Source: Gordonia effusa NBRC 100432
Lineage (GTDB): Bacteria; Actinomycetota; Actinomycetes; Mycobacteriales; Mycobacteriaceae
DNA: 64,000 bases
Assembly: GCF_000241305.1 (NCBI RefSeq)
Contig: NZ_BAEH01000017.1
Span: 28,575-92,574 of the forward strand
Reading direction: 5' to 3'
Shown piece by piece: positions 15,922 through 23,956 of this stretch; the stretch's first letter is position 1, and every line of letters begins with the position of its first letter. The position numbers and the translations under genes were made by a program. A model generated the notes under the pieces. That model did not search any database, was not told where the DNA came from, and was given only the letters and a program-made list of their open reading frames with translations.

Positions 15922-18324
15922 TCAGACCAGAACCGTCGATGCCGCGTCCACGTGCGCGTATCGCTCCGGAACACAGGTCAGGACAATAACTTGCGAATGT
16001 TTACCCGCCTGGGTCAGGACGTCGGCCATCGTCTCCGTCCGTCCGCTGTCGCTATTACCCAGCGCGTCGTCGATGATGACCGGAACGCCGTCATCCTCGT
16101 CGACCAGCATCGCGCACGCCAGTCGCGCCACTAGGCCAAGTTGTTCGCGCGCACCACCTGACAGCGACTCGTACGGCACTGTCACACCGCCGACCGTGCG
16201 CGATGTGATGGTCAGGTCGTCATCGACCGCGAATCGCACACCGTCGCCAAATAGCGGCCCACTTAGCTCTTCGAGACGCTTGCGGAAGGGATCGGCATAC
16301 CTCGCGTGCGACTGTTGCCGCTTGCCCTGCAGCGTTGTGAACAACATCTGCGCTGCCGCCGCACGTTCAGTTACCCGAGATAGCGCATGCTCGGCGTCCT
16401 CCAACTCGGCTGCGGCGTCGTTCAGTTCATCAAGACGATTATCGGTGCGGCACACCTCGATTCGTGTCGACGTGGTGAGCACTTCTCGTTCCAAAGCGCC
16501 GATCTCTCGATCCAACGCCGCCAACTGCCCGTCGAGAACGCCTCGTCGACGATCTAGATCTGCGACGGCCAGCAACTCCAACTCCGCGCTCGTCTTCGCG
16601 ACGACCCGCTCCGCCGCGACCTTGCCGGTCACCGCCTCGGCGGCCACCTGCTCAGCCTGCGCATCGGTCAATTCGGCTTCCGCCGAAGCGATCTGGCCGC
16701 GTAACTCGTCGATGTCGGTGTGGATGCGCGCCAATTCGGCATTGGCCGATTGCGCGGCCGCGCGATGCTCGCGCTCCACCGACCGCTGAGCGGCAAGTCG
16801 GCGTTCCACCTCGGCCACGACGGAAGCCCCCTCGACCGAACCCGGAGCCGCCAACTCCGCCGACAACGCGGAGACTCGACGAGTCAGTTCCGCGCGTTCG
16901 TCGGCGCGGCCTTCCATTTGTGCCAGCGACTCCAAACCGTGTGCCGTACAGAGGCTTCGCGCCTCCTCGGAAAGGATGTCCACGCGTCGCGCCAACGCCT
17001 CCGTGTCGGCAGCTGTCTTAATAGTCACCCGAACCACACCGTCGACTTCGACGATGGACTCGCCTGTCCCGGTACGGAATTGCGCATTGGTCACCGCCTC
17101 ATCGCCGACCATCACCGGCTGATCACCCAACGCCTCGACCGAGAACGACGCCGCGGCCGACTCCCACCGCGCCGTGGTTGTCTCCAGATCACGAGCGAGC
17201 TGTCGAGACCGCGTCAGCACCTGGGCGTCAACATTGTTCTCGGCCAACGCCGTTTGGGCAGCGGCAAGTTGGCCCTGGACGGCCGCAACCTTAGCCGCGA
17301 GCTGCGTATCCACCGCTGCACGCGCAGCAGCGAGTTCACCTTCGGCGGCAAGCGCTTCTGCTGTAGCGGCATCGGCTAGTGTCGTCGCCTCGTCGCGCCG
17401 GCGCACCGCTCCGGCCTCCCGCTCGCGCAGTGCGACTAGCCGCGCACGTCGACCATTCCGTTCTCGCACGTCACGTTCCGCGTACGCGACGGTCGCTACG
17501 GCGAGTTTCAATGATTTCTGAGCGCTCGCATACGCCTCACGAACGGAAGCCGCCGCCGCGAGCTGCTCATCGACTTCCGCACCTTCGGCCCGGTGCAACT
17601 CGGCGCTGTGTGCCAACTCTTTCTTACGGATCAGGGCGGACTCCAGCGTGGCTGCATCCTGGGCCACCGCTTCGATGCCGCGGGCGCGCGCCGCGTAGGC
17701 CGCGCGCGCCACGCTCGCCCGCTGCTGCGCACCAGCTAGCTCACCGGTCGGACGTCCAGCCTTTTCGGTGTAGTAGCGGCAGTATTCGGCGGTCACCGCG
17801 GCCAGCAACTCCTCGGACCCACCATCAGCAACCTCGACCGAGCCGACGGCACGATCCAGCGCCCTGGTCAAAGCCGCACTGCCGGTGGCCTCTAGCAGCT
17901 CAGGATCGTCGGATTGCATCAATCGAACCGCTCGAAATAGCGCCAAATCCATTGCGCCCGAAAGCAATTCCTTTGCCCGCGCTTCCGCGTCCCGACCGCT
18001 GTGTTGTTCCGGTGACGGTGCATGGACAGTCAACTCAGTACCGACCGAACGATTGAAACGCTTGAAGTACGTGAAATGCCACCCGCCAGAACTGATCTCA
18101 GCCTCGACCTCGGTCCCGACGTCGCGACCCGACGGTGCTAGCGCTTTCACCCCACGTGATTTCGACGACGCGGGTATTTCCAACAATGCGTCAAGCGCCT
18201 CGATCATCGACGACTTGCCCGCCTCATTGCGTCCGGCGACCACGGTGACCCCTGAGTCGGCGAAGATGACCTCGCGATCGTCGATGCCTCGAAAGTTCTT
18301 CAGCCGCAGGCGATGAAGCTTCAT
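15922..18324 (-). CDS. SbcC/YhaN-like AAA ATPase (Rv1278-like)
   Basis: An 800-residue SMC-like ATPase. The N-terminal lobe starts MKLHRLRLKNFRGIDD and carries Walker A AGRNEAGKSS. A long Ala/Glu/Arg-rich coiled coil (about residues 190-660) follows. The C-terminal lobe has a signature-like YESLSGGAREQLGLVAR and Walker B VPVIIDDALGNSD. It pairs with the phosphoesterase encoded just upstream (ATGA stop/start overlap), as SbcC pairs with SbcD, probably forming a DNA end-processing nuclease. Gene order matches M. tuberculosis Rv1277-Rv1278. The coiled coil is shorter than in classical SbcC. Confidence 0.88.
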   Translation of the reverse strand: MKLHRLRLKNFRGIDDREVIFADSGVTVVAGRNEAGKSSMIEALDALLEIPASSKSRGVKALAPSGRDVGTEVEAEISSGGWHFTYFKRFNRSVGTELTVHAPSPEQHSGRDAEARAKELLSGAMDLALFRAVRLMQSDDPELLEATGSAALTRALDRAVGSVEVADGGSEELLAAVTAEYCRYYTEKAGRPTGELAGAQQRASVARAAYAARARGIEAVAQDAATLESALIRKKELAHSAELHRAEGAEVDEQLAAAASVREAYASAQKSLKLAVATVAYAERDVRERNGRRARLVALREREAGAVRRRDEATTLADAATAEALAAEGELAAARAAVDTQLAAKVAAVQGQLAAAQTALAENNVDAQVLTRSRQLARDLETTTARWESAAASFSVEALGDQPVMVGDEAVTNAQFRTGTGESIVEVDGVVRVTIKTAADTEALARRVDILSEEARSLCTAHGLESLAQMEGRADERAELTRRVSALSAELAAPGSVEGASVVAEVERRLAAQRSVEREHRAAAQSANAELARIHTDIDELRGQIASAEAELTDAQAEQVAAEAVTGKVAAERVVAKTSAELELLAVADLDRRRGVLDGQLAALDREIGALEREVLTTSTRIEVCRTDNRLDELNDAAAELEDAEHALSRVTERAAAAQMLFTTLQGKRQQSHARYADPFRKRLEELSGPLFGDGVRFAVDDDLTITSRTVGGVTVPYESLSGGAREQLGLVARLACAMLVDEDDGVPVIIDDALGNSDSGRTETMADVLTQAGKHSQVIVLTCVPERYAHVDAASTVLV

Positions 18325-19607
18325 GTGGGCTCTCCCCCACCGCGTGCCGACAGTCGCGCGAGTAAGGCGAGAGCTCCACGCGCGGTAACCGCGTCCGCGT
18401 CGGCGCCGCCTGCGCGCTCAACCAATTCCTCGGCCGCCCGCGCGGCGTACCCCCGCAGACCGAAGCCGTCGATATCGTCGGCGTCGGCGACCACCACCAG
18501 ATCGTCGTGCGCGTCCCACCGGCGAAATGCGGCGAACCGATCGGCAGCGGTCTCCAAGATGCGTTGCAATTCAACATGTTCGACCACGGAGATGGTTCCA
18601 ACAAGTGCCACCTGTACCACGACGCGGGACTTGTCGGCGATTTCATCGAGACGCTTCTCGAGATCGGCGACATCGGCGGCCGACGTGATGTCATGGCGGA
18701 TAGACACGAATGACCACTGCCCCACCCGGTGCGGCGTTACATCGACGGCGCTACCGCCCGCACCGCGCGTCAGTGTCACCGCCAGGACCGAGCCCGGCTC
18801 GGCTTCGACGTTGTCGAAATTGGTGACCTCCTGCGCACCCGAATACCAGATGCGGCCAGAACCGCCGATCTGGGTGACCGAGTGCCGATCACCAAGTGCC
18901 ACATAGTCGATGGTCTGGTCGGCGAATGCCTGTTCGAGCAGGCCGGTCTCGACCAGCGAGGGGGCCGAACCAGGACTGAGCGCGTCGGTCGCGCCATGCC
19001 CGACGACGATGCGAATCCGGTCAGTCGGATCGAGTTGACCCACCTGCGCTCCGACCAGGTCCGTCAGCGGTGCCTTATGCGACCACGGGGCGACGACCAA
19101 CTCGGCATCGTCGGAAACTTCCACCACGCCGGGCTTGGAAAGCACCGTCACATTACTTGGGCACCGCGTTCGGAAGGTCTCCGACCGGTAGACCCCGGCT
19201 GCGTCGAAGGGATCGTGGTTGCCGGGCAACAGATACACCGGAACGGTGAATTCGCCTAGCCGGTCGAGCGTTTGGGTGATCAGCCTGGCTGAGACGCGAT
19301 GGTCCTCGAAGACGTCGCCGCATACCACGACGAACTGCGCACCCGACGACGCTGCCAGGTCCCCAATCCGCCCGACCGCGTCTAGGCGCGCCGCGGTATA
19401 GGCATGCTGAGCATCGGCCGACAGGTACTTTCGGGTCATCCCCAGCTGCCAGTCGGCGGTGTGCAAGAACGAGACCCGACGCTCGGGCTGTGCAGCCGAA
19501 CCAGGCCGACCGGCATCGACGACGGCATTCGGGGCGAGCGCACCCGCGGGGGCGTCGGCCGTATCGACATCGTCGAAGAGCGACCACTGCAAAGCCGGTT
19601 CCGCCAT
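18321..19607 (-). CDS. SbcD/Mre11-like metallophosphoesterase (Rv1277-like)
   Basis: Calcineurin-like phosphoesterase of the DNA repair exonuclease group. Metal-binding motifs appear in order: FLHTADWQLG (with Gln where SbcD usually has His), VVCGDVFED, LPGNHDPFD, GHG and GDRHS. A disordered 40-residue N-terminal tail precedes the domain. The ATG at 19607 was chosen because AGGAGG lies 6 nt upstream. It overlaps the ATPase gene by four bases (ATGA), so the two products are made together and probably form a complex. Confidence 0.88.
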   Translation of the reverse strand: MAEPALQWSLFDDVDTADAPAGALAPNAVVDAGRPGSAAQPERRVSFLHTADWQLGMTRKYLSADAQHAYTAARLDAVGRIGDLAASSGAQFVVVCGDVFEDHRVSARLITQTLDRLGEFTVPVYLLPGNHDPFDAAGVYRSETFRTRCPSNVTVLSKPGVVEVSDDAELVVAPWSHKAPLTDLVGAQVGQLDPTDRIRIVVGHGATDALSPGSAPSLVETGLLEQAFADQTIDYVALGDRHSVTQIGGSGRIWYSGAQEVTNFDNVEAEPGSVLAVTLTRGAGGSAVDVTPHRVGQWSFVSIRHDITSAADVADLEKRLDEIADKSRVVVQVALVGTISVVEHVELQRILETAADRFAAFRRWDAHDDLVVVADADDIDGFGLRGYAARAAEELVERAGGADADAVTARGALALLARLSARGGGEPT

Positions 19608-19716
19608 CACTCACCTCCTGCATCGACTCGTCCACTGCGGCACTACGAGCTACGTCCCGCATCTTACGAGCCATCACTGACAAGATGCGGGACGTCACTC
19701 GCGGGCCGAGCTGGTC

Positions 19717-19807
19717 CGCAAACCCCACCTGTTCCGCAAACCCCACATGCGCGGACGTTCCCGACCCATTTTTCGGGTCGGGAACGTCCGGGCGAGTCGG
19801 GTTTGCG
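19717..19807. repeat. Palindromic repeat family A, copy 2
   Basis: Stem CGGACGTTCCCGACCC (19752-19767) pairs with 19775-19790 around an ATTTTTC loop. Outer arms are CGCAAACCC (19735-19743) and GGGTTTGCG (19799-19807). As in copy 1, the left outer arm is duplicated (from 19717). It lies between two genes on the same strand, downstream of neither in a convergent sense, so termination alone does not explain its position. Confidence 0.85.
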
Positions 19808-19845
19808 ATCGGTCATGCCCGCCCGGAGGACTCGCGGGCCGGCTT

Positions 19846-21357
19846 CTAGTCGACCGCTTTCGCCAGCGAGCCCGGTGTCGCTTGCGTCGGAGCTGGCGCA
19901 TGGGTCCGTGGTCGTTCGAAGAACAAGGCCACCGCACCGCCGATCAACAGAATCACTGCGGGCAGATAAAGGGAGTGGCCCATCGCTTCAGCGAAGCCCG
20001 GCTTGACGAACTGCGGCAGGGCAGCGCCCACATCTCCGGACGAATCACCCGCTCCCGCACCAAGTTTCGACGTCAGCAAGGCTTGCATCAACACACCGAC
20101 CGCTGCCGCACCGATGACCGATCCGATCATCCGGGTGGTGTTGTAGACGCCCGCGCCAGCGCCGGCCTGCTGCCAGGGCAGGTTTCGGGTGGCTGTCGCT
20201 GCCAGTGGAGCCCAGATGCCGGCCTGCGCGAAGCCCATGACACCCATTGGCAGCAACAGCTGCCACACGGGCGTTTCGGGGGTCATGATCGCCCCGGCCC
20301 AACCCACGGCGACCCCTTCCAGCAGCAGCGCTCCCGCGATTATGTTGCGCGGATGGACCTTGTCCAGGATCCGTCCGACGATCGGCGCGAGGAATCCGCT
20401 GATCAATGCCATCGGCATCATCATCAGTGCCGACTGCGTCGGGCTCATTCCGCCCACCAACTGCAGGTAGAACATCACCGGAATCATCAGGCCGGAGATC
20501 GCGAAACCCATCGACGTGATGCCAACATTGGCAATCGAGAAGTTTCGGTCCCTGAACAGCGAAAGCGGAACCAGTGGTTCGCCTTTCATCTTGCCCTGCC
20601 ATACAACGAACAGCACCATAAATATCGCACCGACGATGATGAGCGCCCAGATCCACAGATCCCAATTGTTCTTCTCACCCTCCTGAATGCCGAACACCAG
20701 CGCGGTCAACCCGATGGCCGAGAGGGTCACGCCCACCCAGTCGAACTGGTGATCATGCGTGTCCACCGACGGCACCAGGAAGGCCGCGAGTCCCAGGCCG
20801 ATGATGCCGACCGGGATATTGACGAAAAAGATCCATTCCCAGCTGAAGTTGTCAGTCAGCACACCGCCGAGCAGCGGCCCGACCAGGGTGGCGACACCGG
20901 CCACCGATCCCCACACGCCCATCGCGGCGCCGCGCTTTTCCGGCGGAAAGATTCGCGTGATCACGGCCATCGTCTGAGGGGTAATCAGCGCCGCACCGAT
21001 GCCCTGCACCGCCCGCGCGGCGATCAACATACCGATACTGCCCGACAGGCCACACCACAGGCTTGCCGCGGTGAATACGACGAGCCCGATTTGATAGATG
21101 AGTTTCGGCCCGTATTTGTCACCAAGCCGGCCGGCCACCAGCAGCGGAACCGCATACGTCAGCAAGTAGGCACTCGACACCCAGACGACGCCGTTGAGGT
21201 CCGTGTGCAAATCTTCCGCGATCGCAGGCTGGGCGACGGCAACGATCGTCATGTCGACCAAGATCATGAAGAAGCCGACGCATAGCGCCAGCAACGCGGT
21301 CCAGGGATTCCCCGCGGCTGAGCCACCGGCCCCTGCGACGCCAGTTGGTTTCGTCAT
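19846..21357 (-). CDS. DHA2-family MFS drug efflux transporter (EmrB/QacA type)
   Basis: A 503-residue, probably 14-helix proton antiporter. It has the N-terminal LVDMTIVAVAQPAIAEDL of DHA2 exporters, LLVAGRLGDKYG (motif A), the VQGIGAALITPQTMAVI region, and the antiporter motif C stretch VGPLLGGVLTDNFSWEWIFF. The ATG at 21357 was chosen because AAGGA lies 7 nt upstream and the protein then begins directly before helix 1; a longer frame would overlap the regulator gene. It follows padR by 35 nt and is probably derepressed when PadR binds a toxic ligand. Confidence 0.92.
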   Translation of the reverse strand: MTKPTGVAGAGGSAAGNPWTALLALCVGFFMILVDMTIVAVAQPAIAEDLHTDLNGVVWVSSAYLLTYAVPLLVAGRLGDKYGPKLIYQIGLVVFTAASLWCGLSGSIGMLIAARAVQGIGAALITPQTMAVITRIFPPEKRGAAMGVWGSVAGVATLVGPLLGGVLTDNFSWEWIFFVNIPVGIIGLGLAAFLVPSVDTHDHQFDWVGVTLSAIGLTALVFGIQEGEKNNWDLWIWALIIVGAIFMVLFVVWQGKMKGEPLVPLSLFRDRNFSIANVGITSMGFAISGLMIPVMFYLQLVGGMSPTQSALMMMPMALISGFLAPIVGRILDKVHPRNIIAGALLLEGVAVGWAGAIMTPETPVWQLLLPMGVMGFAQAGIWAPLAATATRNLPWQQAGAGAGVYNTTRMIGSVIGAAAVGVLMQALLTSKLGAGAGDSSGDVGAALPQFVKPGFAEAMGHSLYLPAVILLIGGAVALFFERPRTHAPAPTQATPGSLAKAVD

Positions 21358-21392
21358 TACTAAATCCTTGTCAGTAGATGCTTGTTCATCGG

Positions 21393-22040
21393 TTAGTGGT
21401 CGTCGGAAGGTGCGCATTCGAACTTCCCGGTCTCTTGCTTGACTCGCAGCCGATGGACGAACCCCGGGTCATCGAGCCAGTCAATTGTCTTGTCTCGCAA
21501 CCGCTTTACGAGAGTGGATAGCCAGTCGATCTGCGTCCGCAGCGTCGCCAACCGACATCCGCCATCGAGGAAGAACATCTCCGGGACATTCGCGGCCGAC
21601 GCTTCTGCCGCCCGCGCGGCGAGTGTCTCGAGCTCTTCATTCATCGCCGCCAGCCGCTCATCGAGGAGTTCGATAACCTCCGCGCGGGGAAGATCGTGGG
21701 CCAATGCGAGCGCCATGAAAAGTTGCGGGAACTCTGGCCGGTGGCTGCCGAGCATCATCGTCACTGCCTGGAGATACGCTCGGCGTCCGGCCGGAGTGAT
21801 GGCGTAGACGGTCCGTTCGGGACGGTTGCCTTCGCGTTCCACGTCATGGATTCGCACATGCCCCTGCCCCTCCAACCGCGAAACGGCGTGGTAGAGCGAG
21901 CCCGGCCGAATATTCGCCAGGCGGTCCTCGTGGCGGGCCATCGCGGTCTGCACCATCTCGTACGGGTGCATCGGACGCTCGATCACCAAGCCCAACACCA
22001 ATACCGCCAACGGCGGTAGCGGCTTGCCATCTTGGGCCAC
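21393..22040 (-). CDS. PadR-family transcriptional regulator
   Basis: A 215-residue winged-helix repressor. The N-terminal PadR domain reads LVLGLVIERPMHPYEMVQ, then RPGSLYHAVSRLEGQGHV for the recognition and wing region, and YAITPAGRRAY. The longer C-terminal helical half with DGGCRLATLRTQIDWL is typical of PadR subfamily 1 (dimerisation). The GTG start has AGGAGG 7 nt upstream. It lies first in an operon with the MFS pump, and a perfect palindrome covers its promoter, so autoregulation and control of the pump are likely. Confidence 0.9.
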   Translation of the reverse strand: MAQDGKPLPPLAVLVLGLVIERPMHPYEMVQTAMARHEDRLANIRPGSLYHAVSRLEGQGHVRIHDVEREGNRPERTVYAITPAGRRAYLQAVTMMLGSHRPEFPQLFMALALAHDLPRAEVIELLDERLAAMNEELETLAARAAEASAANVPEMFFLDGGCRLATLRTQIDWLSTLVKRLRDKTIDWLDDPGFVHRLRVKQETGKFECAPSDDH

Positions 22041-22068
22041 CCTCAGTCCTCCTTACACTTCAGTTCAA

Positions 22069-22110
22069 ATATTCCAGTTGGAATATACAGGCTGGAACAC
22101 TTGATGCCAA
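22069..22110 (-). promoter_or_regulatory. padR promoter and PadR operator palindrome
   Basis: On the minus strand, -35 TTGGCA (22105-22110) and -10 TATATT (22082-22087) are 17 nt apart. The perfect 18-bp palindrome ATATTCCAGTTGGAATAT (22069-22086) starts within the -10 box and covers the start point. This is where a repressor would block both padR and the pump gene. Confidence 0.65.
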
Positions 22111-22155
22111 CACTTGTCGTCGCCGTCGCTGAAAGCGTCAGACATAGTCGTTACT

Positions 22156-23211
22156 GTGGGCACTGTGACGAACAATTCCGCAGGATCAACGCAAGGCACC
22201 TACGTACACCAAGGTGCCGAGTTCGTTCGCGACACCGCCTACATCGAAGACCGCATCACCCGTGACGGGCGCGACGGATACCCCGTCGAACCCGGCAGGT
22301 ATCGACTCGTCGCAGCGCGGGCGTGTCCGTGGGCCAATCGAACTCTGATCGTTCGACGCCTACTCGGCTTGGAAGACGTGATCTCCCTTGGCCTTTGCGG
22401 GCCGACCCACGATGCCAATTCGTGGACGTTTGACCTAGACCCCGGTGGCGTCGACCCGGTTCTGCGCATTCCCCGCCTCAAAGACGCCTACGAGAAGCGT
22501 TTCCCCGGCTATCCCAAGGGAATCACCGTTCCCGCTGTCGTCGACACCACTACCGGCGGGGTCGTCACCAACAACTTTCCGCAGATCACCGTCGACTTCG
22601 AGCTGGAATGGACCGACTACCACCGGCCGGGCGCGCCTGAGCTCTACCCAGAGCACTTGCGGGAGGAGATCGACGCGGTCAATCGGGGCGTCTACACCGA
22701 GGTCAATAACGGTGTATACCGGTGCGGATTCGCCGGAGACCAGGCGTCCTACGACGCCGCCTTTACGCGGCTGTTCACCAAACTCGATGAATTGTCCGAA
22801 CGTTTGACGTCCCAGCGCTACCTCGTGGGCGACACCATTACCGAGGCCGATGTCCGACTGTTCACCACATTGGCACGATTCGATCCCGTCTACCACGGAC
22901 ATTTCAAATGCAATCGGTCCAAACTGTCGGAGATGCCGGTGCTGTGGGCCTACGCCCGCGACCTGTTTCAGACTCCGGGATTTGGCGACACAACCGATTT
23001 CACCCAGATCAAACAGCATTACTACATGGTTCATCGCGACGTAAACCCATCCGGCATCGTGCCGAAGGGACCAGACCTCTCGGGGTGGCTCACCCCTCAC
23101 GGCCGCGAAGAATTGGGTGGCCGCCCCTTCGGGGATGGCACTCCGCCACCGCCTCCCTCGGGCAATGACATTGTCCCCGAACAGAATTGGGTGCCAGTCC
23201 ATGACAAGTAA
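22156..23211 (+). CDS. Xi-class GST / glutathionyl-hydroquinone reductase-like protein
   Basis: A protein of about 350 residues with the ECM4/YqjG architecture. The N-terminal thioredoxin-like domain holds the catalytic ACPWANR (family consensus CPWAHR) and the WTFD and TVPAVVDTTTGGVVTNN segments. The C-terminal all-helical domain holds VNNGVYRCGFAGDQASYD, YLVGDTITEADVRLFTTLARFD and VYHGHFKCN. Xi-class enzymes reduce thiol-conjugated hydroquinones. Because mycolata use mycothiol, the true substrate may be a mycothiol conjugate (inference). The tail is Pro-rich. The start is unclear: GTG at 22156 lies 7 nt after CATAGT; GTG at 22165 is equally possible. Its stop overlaps the next gene. Confidence 0.85.
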   Translation: MGTVTNNSAGSTQGTYVHQGAEFVRDTAYIEDRITRDGRDGYPVEPGRYRLVAARACPWANRTLIVRRLLGLEDVISLGLCGPTHDANSWTFDLDPGGVDPVLRIPRLKDAYEKRFPGYPKGITVPAVVDTTTGGVVTNNFPQITVDFELEWTDYHRPGAPELYPEHLREEIDAVNRGVYTEVNNGVYRCGFAGDQASYDAAFTRLFTKLDELSERLTSQRYLVGDTITEADVRLFTTLARFDPVYHGHFKCNRSKLSEMPVLWAYARDLFQTPGFGDTTDFTQIKQHYYMVHRDVNPSGIVPKGPDLSGWLTPHGREELGGRPFGDGTPPPPPSGNDIVPEQNWVPVHDK

Positions 23212-23956
23212 AGATCGCGTTCCACCGAAGGCCGAATCGGGTTCGACGCCGCCAAAAGCCGCCGTCGACGTCACCAGCAACATCCTGGATAAGGCCCAGC
23301 GACTACAGGCGCCCGCCGTCGCGAAATATGTTGCGAGCCTTCGCAACAGCAATCCAGAGGCAACGCCGACGGAAATCATCGAGAAATTGGAGAAGCGATA
23401 TCTCACCGCCGTGACCAGCTCGGGTGGCGCGGTTGGCGCGACGGCGGCGGTTCCCGGCATCGGTACCTTTACCGCCCTTGGCGCGATCACCGGTGAAACC
23501 GCTCTCTTCATCGAAGCTTCCGCCCTACTCGCGTTGGCGATCGCCGAAGTGCACGGCATCGAGCCGCATCAGACCGAACGGCGCAAAGCGCTGGTTCTCT
23601 CGGTGGCTCTTGGCGAGGAAGGTGTCCTGGCGCTCGGCAAGGTCGTCGGGTCGAACGGTGGTGCGTTGCGCAAACTCGCCGGCGGTGCGATTCCACTGCC
23701 AAATCTGTCTGCGCTCAACAAGAGTCTCACCAAGAAGATCATCAACAAATACGCACTGAAGAAGGCGCCACTCATCATCGGCAAATTGATGCCGGCCGGA
23801 ATCGGCGCGACGATAGGTGCTGTTGGCAACCGGGCAATGGGTAAGCGCGTCATAAACAATGCGCGTCAAGCATTCGGGCCGCCACCACCATTTTGGATCC
23901 TCGAAGGTGAACTGGCCCCCGGACCCAACGACCAACTGCCTCCCGGCAATCGTTGA
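23201..23956 (+). CDS. Conserved protein of unknown function with glycine/alanine-rich hydrophobic core
   Basis: A 251-residue protein that I cannot assign to a named family. After a charged N-terminus, residues 73-115 form a Gly/Ala-rich hydrophobic hairpin (SSGGAVGATAAVPGIGTFTA, then LFIEASALLALAIAEVHGI). Two further hydrophobic stretches follow at about 128-150 and 190-215 (APLIIGKLMPAGIGATIGAV). This resembles EcsC-like or other membrane-associating proteins. It overlaps the GST-like gene upstream (ATG at 23201 inside its end) and the ABC exporter downstream (TTGA), so all three are translated together; an accessory role for the exporter is plausible but unproven. Confidence 0.65.
   Translation: MTSKDRVPPKAESGSTPPKAAVDVTSNILDKAQRLQAPAVAKYVASLRNSNPEATPTEIIEKLEKRYLTAVTSSGGAVGATAAVPGIGTFTALGAITGETALFIEASALLALAIAEVHGIEPHQTERRKALVLSVALGEEGVLALGKVVGSNGGALRKLAGGAIPLPNLSALNKSLTKKIINKYALKKAPLIIGKLMPAGIGATIGAVGNRAMGKRVINNARQAFGPPPPFWILEGELAPGPNDQLPPGNR

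Noticed and set aside
19747..21285. 512-residue open frame opposite the MFS transporter
   Set aside because: It starts inside a palindromic repeat, is rich in Arg/Gln/His without domain sense, and mirrors a clear 14-helix transporter.
22435..23559. Open frame on the minus strand across the GST-like gene
   Set aside because: The plus-strand gene has full domain motifs; the antisense product has none.
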